Shown piece after piece: positions 25,893-29,634 of a stretch of 29,634 nucleotides of DNA. A program made the translations under genes and the position numbers. The notes beneath the pieces are model-generated. The model had not been told where the DNA came from. It made no database searches and saw only the letters and a list, made by a program, of their open reading frames with translations. Source of the stretch: an uncultured Collinsella sp. (lineage in GTDB: Bacteria; Actinomycetota; Coriobacteriia; Coriobacteriales; Coriobacteriaceae). The stretch lies in contig CALGZX010000005.1 of the NCBI GenBank assembly GCA_937934165.1, forward strand, positions 1-29,634, in the 5' to 3' direction. Within the stretch, counting starts at the first letter, position 1; the number at the start of each line of letters is the position of its first letter.

Positions 25893-27011
25893 GTGCGAAA
25901 CAACGCATCGCGGGACGAGTATGTGCCGCAGCATAGCAGCAGATATGAGACGAAGGGCACGCCTTCGCGTGGCCTCGCTGACGTTCGCATCCGCGTGACG
26001 AAGATTGCCGCCGTTGGGATGCTAACGTTGGCGGTTATTATCCTCGGAATTACCGCCAAAACCTACGCGTCGGAGCGAATGGCACACTCAGATGCGTCAA
26101 CGGTACAGACGCAAAACAAAAAGGTCTCTGAATCTAAAGCCACCGCAAGTCAAACCCTGTCGACAGCGAGCCTTAAGACGAGGCTTTCGAAGGCGGACTT
26201 TAACGATATTCCCTCAGGCGATACCGTGCAGACCTTCTCATTGGTTGATGACCAGATCCCCGCCCTGGAGGATGAGGGCCTCGCCGCGCTCCAAGATGCC
26301 CTTGATCAGGCCAAGGAATTGGGCGATGTGGGCGTGGTGTTCTACGACCTGTCAAGTGGCAAGGGCGTGACGTATAACGCCGATGTCGAGGTTTACGGTG
26401 CGAGTAGTTATAAGGCGCTCTATGTGCTCTACGTCTGTGAATCCCTGGTCGAGACAGGGCAAGTATCGCTCGATGATACTCTGGGCACCTATGGCGGCTA
26501 CAGTATGGGCTGGCTGACGGTTCGCGAACTCATCGAGGCCTCGGTCGTTAATTCGGACAACGATTCGTTTATTGCGTTACGCGCGGCGTTTGACCGTGTC
26601 GGTTACGAGGATTGGATTGTCGGTCTTGGCATCGATTACGATACCGCACTCGATCCGATGAGTGATTTTCCCACTTATTGCCCGCGCACCTCGGCCAAGT
26701 TGTGGCGCGAGATGAGCGAGTATCTGAGCTGTGGCAGTGAGACCTCCCAGTGGTTATCTGAACTGCTGTCATCAACATCGCGCTCATTTATCCGTGATGG
26801 GATTGCGGACGACCAAGCCTTGGTGCGCAACAAGGCAGGCTGGATTAGCGAGGATGGTTGCTATTCGACATGCGATGCGGGCCTTATCGACATCGATAGC
26901 CGTACCTATGTCATGAGCATCATGACATCGATGCCGTGGAGCGACCGCTCGAGCGAGGTTACGGCTGCGATTGCAAAGGCTCTGTTTGATACGCGAGCTG
27001 CGCTGGCCTAG
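25893..27011 (+). CDS. Membrane-anchored serine hydrolase (class A beta-lactamase fold)
   Basis: A 372-residue protein with a short cytoplasmic, basic N-terminus, one membrane helix (residues ~37-56), a Ser/Thr/Lys-rich linker to ~120 and an extracellular catalytic domain. The three active-site motifs of the penicillin-binding/beta-lactamase fold are present: S171-x-x-K174, S221-D-N223 and K314-A-G316 (in place of KTG). It may be a D-alanyl carboxypeptidase-like or beta-lactamase-like enzyme; an antibiotic-degrading role cannot be claimed from sequence. The start is GTG at 25893, supported by AGGAG seven bases upstream. The REP cluster precedes it. Confidence 0.8.
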   Translation: MRNNASRDEYVPQHSSRYETKGTPSRGLADVRIRVTKIAAVGMLTLAVIILGITAKTYASERMAHSDASTVQTQNKKVSESKATASQTLSTASLKTRLSKADFNDIPSGDTVQTFSLVDDQIPALEDEGLAALQDALDQAKELGDVGVVFYDLSSGKGVTYNADVEVYGASSYKALYVLYVCESLVETGQVSLDDTLGTYGGYSMGWLTVRELIEASVVNSDNDSFIALRAAFDRVGYEDWIVGLGIDYDTALDPMSDFPTYCPRTSAKLWREMSEYLSCGSETSQWLSELLSSTSRSFIRDGIADDQALVRNKAGWISEDGCYSTCDAGLIDIDSRTYVMSIMTSMPWSDRSSEVTAAIAKALFDTRAALA

Positions 27012-27018
27012 CGTGTTC

Positions 27019-27035
27019 GTTTGACGAGGTCAAAC
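27019..27035 (+). other. Small hairpin between serine hydrolase and MTA/SAH nucleosidase genes
   Basis: GTTTGAC-GAG-GTCAAAC forms a perfect 7-bp stem eight bases after the stop codon, followed by AAAATG. It may be a weak terminator; its TTGACG could also serve as a -35 with TACCAT about 19 bases downstream. Confidence 0.35.
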
Positions 27036-27089
27036 AAAATGCTGGTACCATACCGTGGTTGAGAATTTCGTATAGGTTTGGGGAATGGC

Positions 27090-27830
27090 ATGGCTACCAT
27101 CGCGATTATCGGTGCACTCGAAAAAGAGATCATGCAGATTAAGGAAGAGTTGAGTAACGTTTGCATGGTACAGGAGGCGGGCTTGAACGTTGTGACCGGC
27201 GGGCTCGACGGCCTGTCGATTGTCGCCACGACGGCGGGTATGGGCACGGTAAACGCTGCCGCCGCAACACAGCACCTCATTAGCAAGTATGCTCCACAGG
27301 CAGTTGTGCTTTCGGGTATCGCGGGCGGTTTGAACCCCAAGCTCCATATCGACGACGTGGTCATCGGCAAATGCCTGCGCTATCTGGATACCGATACTGC
27401 GCTTATCGCCGAGTCTGCACCGGGGCTCGAGGAGTTTGGCTCGACGCCTGCGCTGGTCGATATTGCTGCCGATGTGCTTGCTGAGCGTGGGTTTGTTGAT
27501 GCTTCGACAAATGCAGCAGCTTCGAACGAGGGCGCAAAGCAGTTCCTGGTCGGCACGATTGCCACGGGTAACCGCTTTGTGACGGGCGCCGCCATGCGCA
27601 ACGACGCTATCGAGGCGACGCATGCCGATTGTGTCGGCATGGAGGGCGCGGCAATTGCCCATGTCGCAACCAAAAATGGTGTCGATTGCCTGGTGCTGCG
27701 TGCTATCAGCGATAATTGTGACGAGGCGTATGATGCGATTTGCGACCGCGAGTTCGATTTGTTCGAGTATGCGCGTGCCGCAAGCGATATCACGCTCGAT
27801 ATCGTTCGACGCATTGCCGCTGCGCAATAG
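27090..27830 (+). CDS. mtnN: 5'-methylthioadenosine/S-adenosylhomocysteine nucleosidase
   Basis: A 246-residue cytosolic nucleosidase. It cleaves adenine from methylthioadenosine and S-adenosylhomocysteine, serving methionine salvage and autoinducer-2 precursor formation. The N-terminal IIGALEKEI holds the conserved glutamate (E11 or E13). GIAGGL, the GMEGAAIAHVA motif with the ribose-binding glutamate and RAISDN with the catalytic aspartate are all present. The start at 27090 is set by GGGGA five bases upstream; a TTG four codons earlier is less likely. engB follows after 37 bases and is probably co-transcribed. Confidence 0.9.
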   Translation: MATIAIIGALEKEIMQIKEELSNVCMVQEAGLNVVTGGLDGLSIVATTAGMGTVNAAAATQHLISKYAPQAVVLSGIAGGLNPKLHIDDVVIGKCLRYLDTDTALIAESAPGLEEFGSTPALVDIAADVLAERGFVDASTNAAASNEGAKQFLVGTIATGNRFVTGAAMRNDAIEATHADCVGMEGAAIAHVATKNGVDCLVLRAISDNCDEAYDAICDREFDLFEYARAASDITLDIVRRIAAAQ

Positions 27831-27867
27831 CGCGTTTTTTGCAAGATCCTACGACCAAGGAGTGTCC

Positions 27868-28458
27868 ATGGCCGATTCCATTAACTACCAGCTTGCCAAG
27901 TTCGTTGCCAGCTATGGCAAGGTTTCGCAGATTCCCGAGTCCACCTGCCCCGAGGTGAGCTTCGTCGGCCGCTCCAACGTGGGCAAGTCGTCGATCATGA
28001 ACAAGCTTTTTGGCCGCAAGAACCTCGTCAAGGTTTCGAGCACGCCGGGCAAGACGAGCAACATCAACTTCTTCGAGGCCGACGACGTGCACTTCGTCGA
28101 CCTGCCGGGTTATGGTTTCGCCCGTCGTTCCAAGGCCGAGCGTGACCGCTGGGCAGAACTTATCGGCGACTTCTTCGACTCGGAGCGCAGCTTTAACCTG
28201 GTCGTGTCGCTGGTGGATATTCGTCACGACCCGAGCAAGCTCGACCATGACATGATCGACTACCTGCAGGGCAACGAGTTCAACTTTATCGTCTGCCTCA
28301 CCAAGGCAGACAAACTCAGCCGCACCCAGCAGGCCCGCCAGGCAGCAGCCATCAAAAAGCAGCTCAACGTCCCGGCCGAGAACGTGATCATCACAAGCTC
28401 CCAGACCGGCACCGGCATCGACGAACTCAAAAAGCGCATCGCCGAGGCCTGCCTCTAA
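27868..28458 (+). CDS. engB: Ribosome biogenesis GTPase EngB (YsxC/YihA)
   Basis: A 196-residue TRAFAC GTPase needed for large-subunit ribosome assembly. The P-loop GRSNVGKSS is at residues 34-42, the G2/switch I region contains STPGKTSNINFF, G3 is DLPGYGFA and G4 is TKADK; the SSQTGTGIDEL segment near the end corresponds to G5. Length is typical. AAGGAG is five bases before the ATG. It follows mtnN by 37 bases. It is convergent with homoserine kinase across a large palindrome. Confidence 0.93.
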   Translation: MADSINYQLAKFVASYGKVSQIPESTCPEVSFVGRSNVGKSSIMNKLFGRKNLVKVSSTPGKTSNINFFEADDVHFVDLPGYGFARRSKAERDRWAELIGDFFDSERSFNLVVSLVDIRHDPSKLDHDMIDYLQGNEFNFIVCLTKADKLSRTQQARQAAAIKKQLNVPAENVIITSSQTGTGIDELKKRIAEACL

Positions 28459-28536
28459 TAAGCGCCCCAGCCTAGCAAGAGCCCCTATCAATAAAAGGCC
28501 ATAATTTCAGCCCGGCGCCCCTTCGATGCGTGGGTT

Positions 28537-28723
28537 CCTGTAGACATCGCTAATCACGTTACCATAGGGCCACCCAGGGGCATCCCCTTAAAAACATTCC
28601 GCAGCACGAGGCCCGCTTATCCGTAGCTCCGAAGGAGCAGGATAAGCGGGCCTCAAGTGCGAGGACGGTTTTAAGGGGATGCCCCTGGGCGGCCCGGACA
28701 GACCGATCGGCGATGTCTACAGG
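28537..28723. repeat. Nested palindrome containing family B copy 3
   Basis: Three concentric stems. CCTGTAGACATCGC (28537-28550) pairs perfectly with 28710-28723. A 27-bp arm (28567-28593) pairs with 28669-28695 at 26 positions. GAGGCCCGCTTATCC pairs perfectly with its partner around GCTCC-GAA-GGAGC. On the minus strand the internal loops read GTCCTCG and CTGCGGAATGTTT (28592-28604), the family B signature. The outermost right arm includes the last codons and stop of homoserine kinase. It lies between convergent genes, so it may act as a bidirectional terminator. Confidence 0.7.
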
Positions 28724-29598
28724 TACTCGATTTGAGCGCCCTCGGTGTCGCACGTCAGAATGTGCGTGTCGCACTTGGGGAACTGCTCACGCAGCTTGAC
28801 CTGCAGGAACTTTGCCACGATGGTGTCGTCAGTCACGGCCATGAGGGTCGAGCCGGAGCCACTGATCCAGATGGTCTTGGCGCCTCCGTTAAGGCAGGTG
28901 TCGCGCACGGCGTTGTAGTCGGGGATGAGGCGGCGGCGATAGGGCTCCTGGATACGGTCGTCGTTGGCGGCGGCAATCAGGTCAAGGTCGCCGGTTTCCA
29001 GGCCGCGCGTCATGCCGGCGATGCGGCCCATTTGCCATACGGCGGTGGAGAGTGGAATCTCCTGCGGCACAACCTTGCGCGCTTCGCTCGTATGCACCTC
29101 GTAGGGCGGAATCACGGTAATAAAACGCAAGCGGTCGCTCACCTCGTAGCGCAGGCACTGGGGGAGCGAATCGGTCGGCGTAAAGGAGCAGACGGCGCCG
29201 CCCAGGATAGCGGGGGCGACGTTATCGGGATGGCCCTCGACCTCGGTGGCAATGCGGACGAGCTCGGCGCGGTCGACGGTGTGGCCCGTTAACGCGGCGG
29301 CGGCCATAATGCCGGCGACGACGCAGGTGGAGCTTGAGCCCAGGCCGCGGGCGACGGGCACGTCGGTCTGAATGTCGATAGCGACGGGGAAGGCCGGCTC
29401 GCCCCATGCGGCCAGTGCATCCACAAAGCTCACGTAGACCAGGTTATTCTCGTTTTGGAACTCCTCGGGGCAGCCCGTGATGGTGAGCTTGTCGGCGCGC
29501 TCGAAGGTGAAGTGCGAGTAGAGGCTGACGGCCATGCCGAGGGTATCGTAGCCGATGCCTAGGTTGGCGCTGGTTGCTGGGACGGTGATTTTGATCAT
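28717..29598 (-). CDS. thrB: Homoserine kinase
   Basis: A 293-residue GHMP kinase that phosphorylates homoserine for threonine synthesis. The N-terminal VPATSANLGIGYDTLG matches homoserine kinases, the ATP loop PVARGLGSSS is at residues 81-90 and the C-terminal motif ISGSGSTLMAV (near 250) is the third GHMP signature. Length is typical. AGGAGG stands 6 bases before the ATG. The final codons lie inside the outer arm of the palindrome that separates it from engB. Genes upstream of it lie beyond the window edge. Confidence 0.93.
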   Translation of the reverse strand: MIKITVPATSANLGIGYDTLGMAVSLYSHFTFERADKLTITGCPEEFQNENNLVYVSFVDALAAWGEPAFPVAIDIQTDVPVARGLGSSSTCVVAGIMAAAALTGHTVDRAELVRIATEVEGHPDNVAPAILGGAVCSFTPTDSLPQCLRYEVSDRLRFITVIPPYEVHTSEARKVVPQEIPLSTAVWQMGRIAGMTRGLETGDLDLIAAANDDRIQEPYRRRLIPDYNAVRDTCLNGGAKTIWISGSGSTLMAVTDDTIVAKFLQVKLREQFPKCDTHILTCDTEGAQIEYL

Positions 29599-29634
29599 GT
29601 GGGTCCTCCTGGGCGGGTCTGGCCGTTTAGTTCG

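Overview
The window looks like chromosomal DNA from a high-GC, Gram-positive gut anaerobe of the Coriobacteriia, most likely Collinsella. This is inferred from the gene content (agmatine deiminase pathway, pyruvate formate-lyase, PTS/GH32 sugar cassette), the strong G/C third-position bias, a seven-helix LuxR-type regulator and abundant structured intergenic repeats. I could not run a database search to confirm it. No tRNA, rRNA, CRISPR array, intact transposase or phage gene is visible.

Layout. (1) 1-5.8 kb: a membrane LuxR-family regulator (minus) diverges from an agmatine catabolic cluster: putrescine carbamoyltransferase, an APC-family antiporter and agmatine deiminase. Carbamate kinase, the usual ATP-yielding last step, is absent here. 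(2) 5.9-7.3 kb: a type I DAHP synthase (minus), then a miniature inverted-repeat element. (3) 7.5-12.4 kb: a minus-strand operon of a MarR regulator and two half-transporters forming an asymmetric heterodimeric ABC exporter, with stop/start overlaps at both junctions. (4) 12.6-14.6 kb: an SDR oxidoreductase and a KdgT-like 2-keto-3-deoxygluconate permease. (5) 15-17.4 kb: a pyruvate formate-lyase that ends before its glycyl-radical domain; that domain is a separate 83-residue gene just downstream. (6) 17.8-23.4 kb: a LacI-regulated fructoside cassette (LacI, divergent GH32, PTS EIIBC with an in-frame TAG, canonical GH32 sucrose-6-phosphate hydrolase). (7) 23.7-29.6 kb: DegV protein, PFL-activating enzyme, membrane-anchored serine hydrolase, MTA/SAH nucleosidase, GTPase EngB and, on the minus strand, homoserine kinase.

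The most unusual features are these. The pyruvate formate-lyase is naturally split, with two intercistronic hairpins between the halves. At least two families of structured repeats occur. Family A (11-157 and 5860-6006) starts one base after the stop codon of two unrelated genes; its stems change sequence but keep pairing, and its unpaired segments are conserved. Family B (17393-17686 twice, 28537-28723 once) shares an internal-loop signature around unrelated hairpins. The sugar-PTS gene is broken by a single amber codon while all its neighbours are intact.

Regulation readable from sequence includes four LacI-type operator half-matched sites at the fructoside cassette, a long inverted repeat over the marR start codon (probable autoregulation), a good sigma70-type promoter for DAHP synthase, and several hairpin terminators.
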